From NCBI RefSeq assembly GCF_002797675.1, contig NZ_PGEX01000001.1, positions 496,001 to 560,000 on the forward strand: a stretch of DNA of 64,000 nt, given 5' to 3'. Shown in pieces: positions 40,398-53,360 of this stretch (position 1 is the stretch's first letter; each line of letters starts with the position of its first letter). Source of the DNA: Hallerella succinigenes (lineage in GTDB: Bacteria > Fibrobacterota > Fibrobacteria > Fibrobacterales > Fibrobacteraceae). The translations under genes and the position numbers were made by a program. The notes under the pieces were generated by a model. That model ran no database searches. It saw only the letters and a list, made by a program, of their open reading frames with translations, and was not told where the DNA came from.

Positions 40398-41899
40398 ACG
40401 CGCCGACGCAAGAGCCTTTATTCAAAAAGATTCGCTTCGAATGGACGGAGAACGCCAAGCGTCGGCGCTTCCTCGTTCGAAAGCAAAAGCTTTTGATCGC
40501 TTAAAAGAGAGAGAGCATAGCGGGCGTCTTTTTCAGAAAGGTTCACAAGTACAGTCATCGTTTTACCGTCAAGCGATCTGCGGAAGGCAAAGATCTGCGG
40601 ATCTTCGGCAAGGATCGGCGTAAAGGTTCCCTGTAGCAGCACCGGGTTTTCTTTGCGAAGGCGTACCAGTTTGCGGAAATATGCCAACGGAGAATTTGAA
40701 TCCTTTTCCTGAGTGGCAACGTTCAGCTGCACAAAGTTTTCATTCAGCGGAAGCCAAGGCTTTCCCGTCGTAAAGCCCGCATTGAATTCGGAGTCCCACT
40801 GCATCGGAGTGCGGGCGTTGTCACGGCTCAAGGCTTTCACAAAGCCAATCGCCTGTTCATGCGAAAAGCCTTCTTGGAGCGCCATCTCGTACTGGCTGCG
40901 GGAATTCAATTCGTTATAAGCGTCAATCGAATCCCACTCCACATTGCTCATCCCGATTTCTTCGCCTTCATATACAAAAGGCGTTCCCCGAAGGGTCAAT
41001 AACAGCGTCATCAAAGCCTTACTCGCTAGAGCCTTATCCGCCGAATCCGGGAAATAAGCATTGACAGAACGTGGCTTATCATGATTTTCAAAGAAGACCG
41101 GATACCAGCCATTCGTCGCCGTTGCCTTCTCGCTTTGGAAAATCGCCTTCTTCAAATCCAAAGTCGAAAGCAAATTCGGGTTGTACCAAATGTCCCCACC
41201 CTGCAAATGGTTGAATTCAAAGAGCATGTCGAACACGCCTTCGCTCCCTACCCAATGCTTCAATTCTTCGGGACGAATGCCGTTCGCTTCGCCGACGGTG
41301 AAAACATTCTTGCCGTCCAAGACCTTCTTTTTGAATTCGTGCAAATAATCGAGAATGCCGTCCCGGTTGGCGGTCATTTCATGTATCAGCACCATACCGT
41401 CCGAAGCGTCCGGCTTCCCGTCTGCAAAATCCGCCGGTTTTTTGATGTAGACGACCGCGTCCATGCGGAATCCACCCACGCCTTTTTGAATCCAAAAATT
41501 CGCAATGTCGTAAAGCGCATTTCGCACTTCAGGATTTTCCCAGTTCAAGTCTGGCTGAAAATCGCCAAAGGTATGCAGGTAATACTGTTTGCGTTCTTCA
41601 CACCATTTCCAAGCGGAACCGCCAAAGATTCCTCGCCAGTTGTTCGGTTTATCTCGCCAAATGAACCAGTCGCTCTTCGGATTATCCTTGCTCTTTTTCG
41701 ATTCTTGAAACCAGGCGCTTTCTTCCGAAACATGGTTGAACACAAGATCCATCACAATTTTGATGTTCCGTTTGTCCGCTTCGGCAATCAGGTTTTCCAT
41801 ATCTTCCATGGTGCCATACAGCGGATTGATCTTGTAAAAATCCGCGACGTCATAACCGTTATCCTTCATCGGCGAAGCGTAAACAGGCGTAACCCAAAT

Positions 41900-41907
41900 A
41901 CAGCCCA
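41900..41907. repeat. Target-site duplication of the IS256-family element (left copy)
   Basis: ACAGCCCA at 41900-41907 equals 43281-43288, and these two copies directly flank the element. Confidence 0.9.
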
Positions 41908-45212
<3,305 letters not shown>

Positions 45213-45222
45213 GTGGATTCCT

Positions 45223-45792
45223 TTACTTCGATTCCGAAGGGTGATGGTCTTGAGTATTTTCTTCTTTTTGCTTCTGCTTGTTCAGCCTGTAATTCTTGAT
45301 AATGACCGCCAAATCCATAGCGATACCGATTACGAGCAAGAATGAAATGCAATACGCACCGACCGCCGGTTCAACGGTCAGGAAGTCATAATGCTGCCGC
45401 ACAATAGTTGCGCTTAAATTGTAGATAAAAACCCAGAGCGATGCAAAGGCAGCGAGCGCCATTGCAAGCGATCCAACGGGTGTAATGAATGCACAAGCCG
45501 CCGCTAGGGCCACAGCGACCGCAACCGGGATGATTGCACGCGAAGTTTTAATCGGCTGTTCAAAAAAAGCCTTCACCCGAGGGTCTTTTTCCTTCATTTC
45601 GTTCACGGCCTTCGACGTTTCTTCATCGAGAACCGTTTCCGGCGTCACCCCGGAGATGAATTCATAAACATTCGGTTCGGCAACAACCTTTTCCGAACAA
45701 GAAACATTCACAAGCGGAAAAAGGAATGCCAAGAAAATCAATAAGAATGGAAAAGAAGCAAGTCTTTGAAAAAGTTTCAATTCAGAATTCAT
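45223..45792 (-). CDS. Four-segment membrane protein
   Basis: The 189-residue protein has a signal-anchor-like start (LASFPFLLIFLAFLFPLVNV), and three further hydrophobic segments (IIPVAVAVALAAACAFITPV, LAMALAAFASLWVFIYNLSA, AYCISFLLVIGIAMDLAVII), with a cytoplasmic charged C-terminus. The Cys in NVSCSEK follows the first segment, so a lipid anchor is possible but the segment is not a clean lipobox. It overlaps the upstream gene by ATGA and lies 10 bases before ettA. No known family is recognised. Confidence 0.6.
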   Translation of the reverse strand: MNSELKLFQRLASFPFLLIFLAFLFPLVNVSCSEKVVAEPNVYEFISGVTPETVLDEETSKAVNEMKEKDPRVKAFFEQPIKTSRAIIPVAVAVALAAACAFITPVGSLAMALAAFASLWVFIYNLSATIVRQHYDFLTVEPAVGAYCISFLLVIGIAMDLAVIIKNYRLNKQKQKEENTQDHHPSESK

Positions 45793-47900
45793 GGTTCTGG
45801 CTTACCTTGAGCCTTTGAGGGGAACACGCAACGGAAACCAAGCGTATTCGCCCAATAACGCGGATCTTCATCGTCTTGATCCGTCAGATCCAATTCATCT
45901 TCGGTTTTGCTCTTCCAGGAACCGCCCTTGAACACGCGGGAGTCCCCAAAGAAGGAACCTGTCGGGTCCTCATCTTCCACGTAAAAAGAGAACCACGAAT
46001 AGGAATCTCGCGTCCATTCCGCCATGTTGCCAGAGACATCGTAAAGGTCCCAGGCATTGGGCTTGGCCGAAGCGACGCGCTGCGGACCGTCTGCACGGAA
46101 AACAGCATACTGGAACGCCTGATCGCCTGTTCTTAAGCGCCAAAGCGAGCCTTCATTCTTTCCCGTACGAGCTGCAAATTCCCACTGCGCTTCTGTCGGA
46201 AGATCTCCGCCAATCGCTTTGCAGAATTTACGAGCCTTGTTCCAATTTACATTGTGAACCGGCATCAGACTATCGGTGAACGTGAATTTCGTCGTCGAAT
46301 CCTTCATTACATCACGATATTCTGCAATTGTGACTTCTGTCTTGCGAATTCCGAACGGAGACATGTGCACAATGCGGTTCTTGAAGCGGAAAGTGCCCGA
46401 GTCGATTTCGGCAACGGCACGGCTGAGTTCTTCGATCGAAGGCTTAGCCACAGGCGCCTTTTCCTCTTTTTTCACCGTATCCGCGACCACTGTCGGAGCC
46501 TTTTCTTCCTTTTTCGGATTCAGCCATTCCTGAACTTCCGGTTCTATAAGAAGATTCGCCGGCAAAATGAACTTTCCATCGCCCGCGTAAAGCGTGTTAC
46601 GGAAGCGGACGTGAAGGCGCACAAAGCGGTACTGGTGACGGCTCTTAACACGGTAACCGTCATACTTCCAAACAGGCTTGTTTTCAAGCGTTAACACAAA
46701 GCGCATGGCATCCGAATTTTGAGATTCTGCTATCCACACGGAATCCTCAAGAATCGAATCCAAGAGGCCGACCCATTCCACCTGCGTGCGCTTCAAAGAA
46801 TCGTTAAAGCAAATACGAATGCCCGAATCGGTCTTCGCAATCGATTCCGGGATCACTTCAAGCTGAATCGTATCCTTCTGCTGTTCCTCTAAGCGAGCGC
46901 GCAGAACTTGATTCATGGTGGTGATTTTTGCAAGGCGTTCCGAGAGCCACATCGCGCGAGCGCGGGTACGGGTCGCTTCAAAAGTCGCTGCATAGGCAAC
47001 ATACTGCGTATGCATAGAATCCATTCCTTTCGGAGGATTCTTTTTCTTCGGATAGACCGAATCAAAGGCTGCAGTTCCACTGCGATCGATATTCGCTGCG
47101 GTCAGATCTTCAATGAACTGGTCATAGAGAGCTTCCGTTTCTTCAAGAGAATGCGTTGCTATAACCTGCTCTTTTGTCACTTCCGTCTGAATTTCATACT
47201 GCAACGTATCCAGAGGGATAACGACCGATTTTAGCTTCGCACGCTTTCCATTCGTTACGTGCACGCCGGCAGTAAACGGATACGCATTGGGGACAAATAG
47301 AGTGGCAAAGAAAAGACCCGTATCGACAGGAGCAAACGTCATCGGAGCCCGGTAAACATCCGCACCGATTCGAATCATCGTACTATCGGGCAAGGAATCC
47401 ACTTCGACAATTCCCGTAAGCGATGTCGGCGTCAGCTTTTGCCACTTACCGTTCTGGATAAAATAAAGCGTTTTGACACGGGAAGAATACAGATATTTCT
47501 TGTCGAAGTAAACCTGGGATTCGTCCTGGAACGGTCTCATGTGCGGCGTCGCATAAAAACGCATATGGACCGCTTCCAGAGCCGTCAAATGATTTGCCTG
47601 CAGATTAAATGCGTTCAAATCCTTGTAACAATCCGATTTGATATCACCCGAGAACCAACCGTACTGATTACCCTTAAGCTTGGATCGCAAATAGAGCGTT
47701 GCCGATTCCAACGGGAACTTCAGATGAATCGCTTCCAGGTGGGAAGCCTTGTCCCTATCGATGCATACGTTTTCACCATTGAGAATCTTAGCGTTATCCT
47801 TGAACTGTTCATCGGAAACGGAATACCGAAAATCTCTCGTCCCCCCTGCGATTGCAAATATCGACAAAAAAGGGATTACCATCCACGCTTTAAATTGCAT
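45789..47900 (-). CDS. Secreted protein with C-terminal formylglycine-generating-enzyme-like (FGE-sulfatase) domain
   Basis: The 703-residue protein has a signal peptide (MQFKAWMVIPFLSIFAIAGG) and a long N-terminal part of unknown fold (about 25-480) with a TPR-like or coiled-coil stretch. The C-terminal 210 residues match the SUMF1/FGE family (GTFRFKNRIVHMSPFGIRKT, GGDLPTEAQWEFAARTGKNE, NMAEWTRDSYSWFSF, VFKGGSWKS). The two cysteines used by true FGE are not seen, so it is probably a structural relative, as in many Fibrobacter surface proteins. It overlaps the next gene by four bases. Confidence 0.75.
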   Translation of the reverse strand: MQFKAWMVIPFLSIFAIAGGTRDFRYSVSDEQFKDNAKILNGENVCIDRDKASHLEAIHLKFPLESATLYLRSKLKGNQYGWFSGDIKSDCYKDLNAFNLQANHLTALEAVHMRFYATPHMRPFQDESQVYFDKKYLYSSRVKTLYFIQNGKWQKLTPTSLTGIVEVDSLPDSTMIRIGADVYRAPMTFAPVDTGLFFATLFVPNAYPFTAGVHVTNGKRAKLKSVVIPLDTLQYEIQTEVTKEQVIATHSLEETEALYDQFIEDLTAANIDRSGTAAFDSVYPKKKNPPKGMDSMHTQYVAYAATFEATRTRARAMWLSERLAKITTMNQVLRARLEEQQKDTIQLEVIPESIAKTDSGIRICFNDSLKRTQVEWVGLLDSILEDSVWIAESQNSDAMRFVLTLENKPVWKYDGYRVKSRHQYRFVRLHVRFRNTLYAGDGKFILPANLLIEPEVQEWLNPKKEEKAPTVVADTVKKEEKAPVAKPSIEELSRAVAEIDSGTFRFKNRIVHMSPFGIRKTEVTIAEYRDVMKDSTTKFTFTDSLMPVHNVNWNKARKFCKAIGGDLPTEAQWEFAARTGKNEGSLWRLRTGDQAFQYAVFRADGPQRVASAKPNAWDLYDVSGNMAEWTRDSYSWFSFYVEDEDPTGSFFGDSRVFKGGSWKSKTEDELDLTDQDDEDPRYWANTLGFRCVFPSKAQGKPEP

Positions 47901-47961
47901 AAGTCCTCCTGCCGGATTCTTTCAATTTAAGTTAAAAACGGCAGAATGTAATAGATTTCGT

Positions 47962-50900
47962 CTATTTTTTGGCAGAAGGAGCCCCCATATAGGTCACAAA
48001 ACCGCCCGCATCACCGCCAGAAGGCCCAAGTTCCACGATATAATCGGAAAGACGAATCACATCCGGATGATGTTCGATTAAAATAATGGTATTTCCCTGC
48101 GCCGAAAGACGCCTTAAAAGATTCCACAGAATCTGTACATCCTTCAAATGCAAACCGGTTGTCGGTTCGTCGAGAAGGTACAAAACGCCCTTGCGGCCCG
48201 TTCCACGGGAAAGTTCCGCAGCAAGCTTCATCCGTTGCGCTTCTCCGCCCGAAAGCGTCGTCGCCGACTGCCCAAGGCGCAGGTATCCAAGTCCCACGTC
48301 CAAAAGGACCTGAAGTTTTTTTACGATCTTCGGAATGTCCTTAAAAAATTCACAGGCTTCATCAATGCGCATATTCAAAACGTCTGCAATGTTCTTGCCT
48401 TTGAATTCCACCGCCAAGGTTTCCTGATTGTAACGCTTGCCCTTACAGACATCACAGGTTTCCCACACATCCGAAAGGAAGTGCATTTCGACAGAAACCA
48501 TACCACGGCCTTCGCAGGCTTCGCAACGTCCACCGCCATTCGCCGAATTGTAGCTGAAACGGTTCGAGCCAAAGCCTTTCATCTTCGAAAGTTCCATCTT
48601 TGCGAAAAGATCGCGAATCGGATTCAAGACTCCGGTAAAGCTTGCAGGCGTCGAACGCGGCGTTCCCGAAATCGGGCTCTGGTCCACGGCGAGAACTTCC
48701 TTGAGCGTATCCGGGAAGATCGCCTTTAAGCGAGCCTTTTTACGCCTTTCACCACGGCCGTACGCCGCTTCCATCAGCGGAAGAATTTCATCCATCACCA
48801 AGGAACTCTTGCCCGAACCGGAAACACCGCAGACCGTGGAGATGCAATTTTCCGGGAAGCGGACTGAAATGTTCTTTAAATTGTGCGAAGAAAGGTTCTT
48901 GAATTCCAGATACGAAGCGTCTTTCGAAATCGGTTCGAGCGGCGGATTGTACATGGGAACGGAACCGGTCAGGTACTTGACGGTCTCGCTATGCGGGTAC
49001 ACCTTGAGGGAAACTTTTTTCGAAAGCTGTTTCGGAGAACCTTCCGCAACCACTTCCCCGCCATATTCGCCTGCCATCGGACCCATATCGATCAAATGGT
49101 CAGCGCCCCGGATCATTTCCAAATCGTGTTCCACCACAATCAGCGTATTTCCCAGATCGCGCAGCCTGTACAGCGAATCCAAAAGTTTTTTCGTATCGCT
49201 TTGATGCAAACCGATCGTCGGCTCATCTAGAACGTACATCACGCCTTCAAGCCCACTACCGATCTGGCTTGCAAGACGAATGCGCTGCGATTCACCACCC
49301 GACAGCGTATCGCCCGTGCGGTTCAAATTCAAATATCCAAGGCCAACGCCTTCCAAGAATTCTAGACGTCCGAGAATTTCACGGAAGAGAGGCTTTGCGA
49401 CTTTTTCACGAGCCCTATCCAACCGAATCTTTTTAAACCAATTCCGCGCCTCGTGAATACTCAGTTCCGAAGCTTCGGTAATGTTCTTTTCAGCGATCGT
49501 CACCGAACGGATTTCCGGTTTCAAACGAGCACCATGGCAATCCGGGCAAACTTCGCCCGACTTCAAAACGCCCATACCGGCACAACGTTCACAGGCACCC
49601 CAGTGCGTGTTAAAGCTGAACTGCTTCGGGTCAAAATTCTGCGTCAAATAATAATGGCAATGCTTGCAGCTCGGGTAAAAAGAATACGGGACGATCTTTC
49701 CATTTTCCACACGAACGCCTGCGGAACGAGAACCGTCGTGATAAGCGCGTTCCAAAGCTTCGGCAAGGCGCGGCGCATTCGCATCGGAAACCGGTATAAG
49801 ATCCGCAACTGCATACACTTCCTTCACATTCTTGGGAAGTTTCTTCAGCGGAAGTTCTGCGCGCGTTCCATTCACCAGAAGACGTCGGTAACCGAGTTCC
49901 TGTAAACGATCCGAAAGACCCACGATTTTACTTTCATCCGGAGCCATCCATTCGCAGTTGGAATCCGCTATAAAGATCGGCGTGAGAATTTCCACTTTTT
50001 TGCCTATGGATTTTTCAAGCAAATTTCCGATGATCGAAGAGATCGGTGCAAACTCCAAGGGGCGTCCACATTCCGGGCAATGCGCTTCGCCCGCTCGCGC
50101 CCAAAGAATTCTAAAGTAATCGTAGATTTCCGTAAGCGTCGCCACGGTACTTCTCGGGCTCTTCGAAGCGCTTCCCTGATCGATTGCAATCGCAGGCGAA
50201 AGTCCGCGGATAAAGTCCACCGATCCGCGATCCGGACGTCCGAGGAAACGGCGCGCGTACGTGCTGAGCGTTTCCACAAATCGGCGCTGTCCTTCCGCAA
50301 AAAGCGTGTGGAAAGCAAGGCTCGATTTTCCAGAACCGGAAACACCCGAAATCACCGTCAACTGATGACTCGGAATCGTCACGCTAAAGTTTTTCAAATT
50401 GTGCTTCCGCGCGCCGACGATCTGAATATCCAAGCAGTCCGCCACTTCTTTTTTACGAGCGATGGACTTCGCTTCTTCTGTTTTCGGTGAAAGGACTTTC
50501 GCAAGGAATTTCCCCGTCAAAGACTTCGGATTTTTCGCTACTTCTTCGGGGGAACCTGTTGCGATAATTTCACCGCCGTTCACGCCCGCATCCGGGCCAA
50601 GGTCAATAATCCAGTCCGCGCATTTGATCACGTCCATATTGTGTTCGATGATCACCATGCTGTTGCCGAGATTACGCAGGCGCTTCAAGCAATCGAGCAA
50701 GTGGCGAATGTCTTCAAAATGCAGGCCGGTCGTCGGTTCATCGAGCAGATACAGCGTTTTTCCCGTACCCGGTCGACGCAGTTCCGTCGCAATCTTAATG
50801 CGTTGTGCTTCACCGCCCGAAAGCGTTGTCGACGGCTGACCGAGCGTCAAGTAGCCGAGACCGATTTCTTTCAACAGCTTCAACGGTTCCGCAATTTTCG

Positions 50901-53259
50901 GAATGTCCTTGAAAAAATCGCAACCTGCATCGATCGTCATTTCAAGCACATCGGTAATCGTCTTGCCCTTAAAATGCACTTCCAAAGTCGGATCGTTAAA
51001 GCGTTTTCCGTTACAGACGTCACACGGCACTTGCACATCCGGGAGAATCTGCATCTGCACAATTTTTACGCCTGCACCTTGGCAAGCTTCGCAACGTCCT
51101 CCTGCAACGTTAAAACTGAAACGGCTCTTCGTATAACCGCGGGCTTTACTTTCGGGAAGGCTTGCAAACAAATCTCGGATATCGTCAAAGACGCCCGTAT
51201 AAGTCGCCGGATTTGAACGCGGAGTGCGACCGATCGGCGTCTGGTCAATTTCAATGACCTTGTCGATGAATTCCGTTCCGGTCAGCTTATCGAATTTACC
51301 CGGCGTTTCCGTTGCCCCATGGAACTGCCTTGCGAGTTCCTTCTTCAAAATCGTATTGATGAGAGAGCTCTTGCCCGAACCGGAAACGCCCGTGACGACC
51401 GTCAAAATTCCATCCAACGGAATCTTCACGTTCACATGTTTCAAGTTGTTTTCCGCAGCACCAAAAATTTCCAGACAATGCGTATCCTTCAAAACCTTTT
51501 TGCGTTCTTTCGGAATTTCTATCCGCAATTTGCCCGAAAGATATTTACCCGTCAGCGACTTCGGATTCTTTTGCAGATCTTCAACCGTACCAGCGGCTAC
51601 GACCGTACCGCCTTTCACACCGGCATCCGGGCCAATATCCACCACGTAATCCGCATAACGCATCGTCTCTTCGTCATGCTCCACCACGATCAGGCTATTG
51701 CCCTGCGAACGCAAACGCTCTAGAATTCCGAGGAGCATTTCATTATCGCGCGCATGCAAACCGATACTCGGTTCATCGAGCACATACAGCACACCCTGCA
51801 AACCGGCGCCCACCGCACTCGCCAAGCGAATGCGTTGCGCTTCACCGCCCGAAAGGGTCCTTGCGCCTCGCGCAAGCGTTAAATAGCCAAGTCCCACGTT
51901 CACCAAAAAATTCAGGCGATTGCGGATTTCCTTAAAGAGTTCGTGGCCAATATGCTCTTCCTTGTCCGAAAGCTTTAAGTTGCGGAAAAAATCTTCGAGC
52001 TTGTCCACGGGCATGTGACACATCTGATCGATCGTCATATCGCGGAATGTAACCGCATTCGCCACCGGTGAAACGCGCGTTCCATGGCAAACCGGGCAGT
52101 TGCTCTCATACATAAACTTACGGAAATGCACAATGTGCCACTGGTTCCACAAATCCTGCATCAGCGGAATAATGCCATCTGTTCCCGCCTTCGGGGAGCC
52201 GTAAAAAATCGCGTTCTTCGCACTGTCCGGAAGATCTTGCCACGGCGTTTCGAGCGAAAAGCCTTCGGCACGCGCCACACGAGAAAAATCCGACCAGCCA
52301 AAATCCGTAAAGATGACCTTACCATCGGACTTCTGGCATTTGAGAGCGCCACCGCGAATCGAAAGGCTTGGATCCGGAACAATCAACTCTGGAGCAAAAA
52401 CATAATCGCGTCCAAGCCCTTTACAATGCGGGCATTGGCCCTGAGGATCGTTGAACGAAAACAGTCTCGGTTCGAGCTCCGGAATTGAAACGCCGCAATC
52501 CGTGCAAGCGAGCTCCGTTCCCTGAATCCGGTATTCCCCATCGTCAAAGAGAAAAGCGACAAGCTTCCCATCGGTCAAATGTAAAGCTCCTTCCAAAGCC
52601 TCACGGATGCGAGAAACATTCTTGTCCTCGATCGAAACTCGGTCTATGACCGCTTCAATCGTATGCTTTTCATAGCGAACCAGCAGAGGAACTTCATTTG
52701 TGCGCAAAATTTGGCCATCGACACGCACACGGGCAAAGCCTTTTTCGGCAAGATCCGCCAGTTCCTTGCGATACTCCCCCTTGCGCTCCTGCACAATCGG
52801 AGCTAAAACCGTCAAGCCGCGGCCCTGATTTTCCACATAGAGATTATCGACAATCTGATCGATCGTCTGAGCCTGGATTACCTTTCCGCATTGAGGGCAG
52901 TGCGGCACACCGAGGCGCGCAAACAGCAAACGGAAAAAATCGAGGATTTCCACTGTCGTTCCAACCGTCGAGCGCGGATTTCGATTCACCGTCTTTTGGT
53001 CAATCGAAATCGTCGGAGAAATGCCCGTCACCGACTGTACATCAGGGCGTTTCATGACCCCAATGAACTGGCGTGCATACGCCGAAAGCGAATCTACATA
53101 GCGCCTTTGACCTTCTTCAAAAATCGTATCAAAGGCAAGGCTCGATTTACCGGAGCCCGAGACTCCCGTCACCACCACAATAGAATCGCGAGGGATATCT
53201 AAACTGACATGCTTTAAGTTATGTTCGCAAGCATCACGAACGACAATGGATCGCGTCAT
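47962..53259 (-). CDS. uvrA: Tandem-fused UvrA (excision nuclease subunit A, double length)
   Basis: At 1765 residues this is two UvrA proteins in one chain. The first half (about 1-925) has Walker A VVVTGVSGSGKSSLAFDTIF near 32, zinc modules with CPQCGK and CTDC...CPHC, signatures LSGGEAQRIRLASAVGAG and TLSGGEAQRIKIATELRRP. The second half (about 935-1765) repeats the plan from VISGVSGSGKSSLAFHTLF through LSGGESQRIRLASQIGSG and SGGEAQRMKLAAELSRGT. UvrA finds DNA lesions as a dimer, so a single chain could fold as an intramolecular dimer. Chlamydial UvrA has similar length. The mRNA looks leaderless (promoter entry). Confidence 0.93.
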   Translation of the reverse strand: MTRSIVVRDACEHNLKHVSLDIPRDSIVVVTGVSGSGKSSLAFDTIFEEGQRRYVDSLSAYARQFIGVMKRPDVQSVTGISPTISIDQKTVNRNPRSTVGTTVEILDFFRLLFARLGVPHCPQCGKVIQAQTIDQIVDNLYVENQGRGLTVLAPIVQERKGEYRKELADLAEKGFARVRVDGQILRTNEVPLLVRYEKHTIEAVIDRVSIEDKNVSRIREALEGALHLTDGKLVAFLFDDGEYRIQGTELACTDCGVSIPELEPRLFSFNDPQGQCPHCKGLGRDYVFAPELIVPDPSLSIRGGALKCQKSDGKVIFTDFGWSDFSRVARAEGFSLETPWQDLPDSAKNAIFYGSPKAGTDGIIPLMQDLWNQWHIVHFRKFMYESNCPVCHGTRVSPVANAVTFRDMTIDQMCHMPVDKLEDFFRNLKLSDKEEHIGHELFKEIRNRLNFLVNVGLGYLTLARGARTLSGGEAQRIRLASAVGAGLQGVLYVLDEPSIGLHARDNEMLLGILERLRSQGNSLIVVEHDEETMRYADYVVDIGPDAGVKGGTVVAAGTVEDLQKNPKSLTGKYLSGKLRIEIPKERKKVLKDTHCLEIFGAAENNLKHVNVKIPLDGILTVVTGVSGSGKSSLINTILKKELARQFHGATETPGKFDKLTGTEFIDKVIEIDQTPIGRTPRSNPATYTGVFDDIRDLFASLPESKARGYTKSRFSFNVAGGRCEACQGAGVKIVQMQILPDVQVPCDVCNGKRFNDPTLEVHFKGKTITDVLEMTIDAGCDFFKDIPKIAEPLKLLKEIGLGYLTLGQPSTTLSGGEAQRIKIATELRRPGTGKTLYLLDEPTTGLHFEDIRHLLDCLKRLRNLGNSMVIIEHNMDVIKCADWIIDLGPDAGVNGGEIIATGSPEEVAKNPKSLTGKFLAKVLSPKTEEAKSIARKKEVADCLDIQIVGARKHNLKNFSVTIPSHQLTVISGVSGSGKSSLAFHTLFAEGQRRFVETLSTYARRFLGRPDRGSVDFIRGLSPAIAIDQGSASKSPRSTVATLTEIYDYFRILWARAGEAHCPECGRPLEFAPISSIIGNLLEKSIGKKVEILTPIFIADSNCEWMAPDESKIVGLSDRLQELGYRRLLVNGTRAELPLKKLPKNVKEVYAVADLIPVSDANAPRLAEALERAYHDGSRSAGVRVENGKIVPYSFYPSCKHCHYYLTQNFDPKQFSFNTHWGACERCAGMGVLKSGEVCPDCHGARLKPEIRSVTIAEKNITEASELSIHEARNWFKKIRLDRAREKVAKPLFREILGRLEFLEGVGLGYLNLNRTGDTLSGGESQRIRLASQIGSGLEGVMYVLDEPTIGLHQSDTKKLLDSLYRLRDLGNTLIVVEHDLEMIRGADHLIDMGPMAGEYGGEVVAEGSPKQLSKKVSLKVYPHSETVKYLTGSVPMYNPPLEPISKDASYLEFKNLSSHNLKNISVRFPENCISTVCGVSGSGKSSLVMDEILPLMEAAYGRGERRKKARLKAIFPDTLKEVLAVDQSPISGTPRSTPASFTGVLNPIRDLFAKMELSKMKGFGSNRFSYNSANGGGRCEACEGRGMVSVEMHFLSDVWETCDVCKGKRYNQETLAVEFKGKNIADVLNMRIDEACEFFKDIPKIVKKLQVLLDVGLGYLRLGQSATTLSGGEAQRMKLAAELSRGTGRKGVLYLLDEPTTGLHLKDVQILWNLLRRLSAQGNTIILIEHHPDVIRLSDYIVELGPSGGDAGGFVTYMGAPSAKK

Positions 53260-53265
53260 GTTTAA

Positions 53266-53294
53266 AATATAGTGAACGTATGTTCACTTTTCAA
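53266..53294 (-). promoter_or_regulatory. uvrA promoter with a palindromic operator between -35 and -10
   Basis: On the minus strand TTGAAA (53289-53294) and TATATT (53266-53271) are spaced 17 bases apart. The spacer is nearly entirely the palindrome AGTGAACGTATGTTCACT (53271-53288), containing GAAC-N4-GTTC. The ATG is 6 bases after the -10, so the transcript is probably leaderless. GAAC-N4-GTTC is the LexA/DinR box of Gram-positive bacteria, and SOS control of uvrA is common, but the box reported for Fibrobacter LexA differs. Confidence 0.7.
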
Positions 53295-53310
53295 CTGTTT
53301 TTATCTGCAA

Positions 53311-53340
53311 AAAAAGAGTCCTGATTCAGGGACTCTTTTT
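53311..53340 (-). terminator. Terminator of the pilMNOPQ operon
   Basis: AAAAAGAGTCC and GGGACTCTTTTT form a strong stem with flanking T- and A-rich tracts. It lies 21 bases after the pilQ stop and just before the uvrA promoter; it could work in both directions. Confidence 0.85.
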
Positions 53341-53360
53341 CAACTGTTTAGCGTAAAAGC

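Noticed and set aside
47920-47961. Terminator after uvrA (AATAGA/TCTATT hairpin)
   Set aside because: The stem is short and AT-only and lacks a T-run after it on the minus strand.
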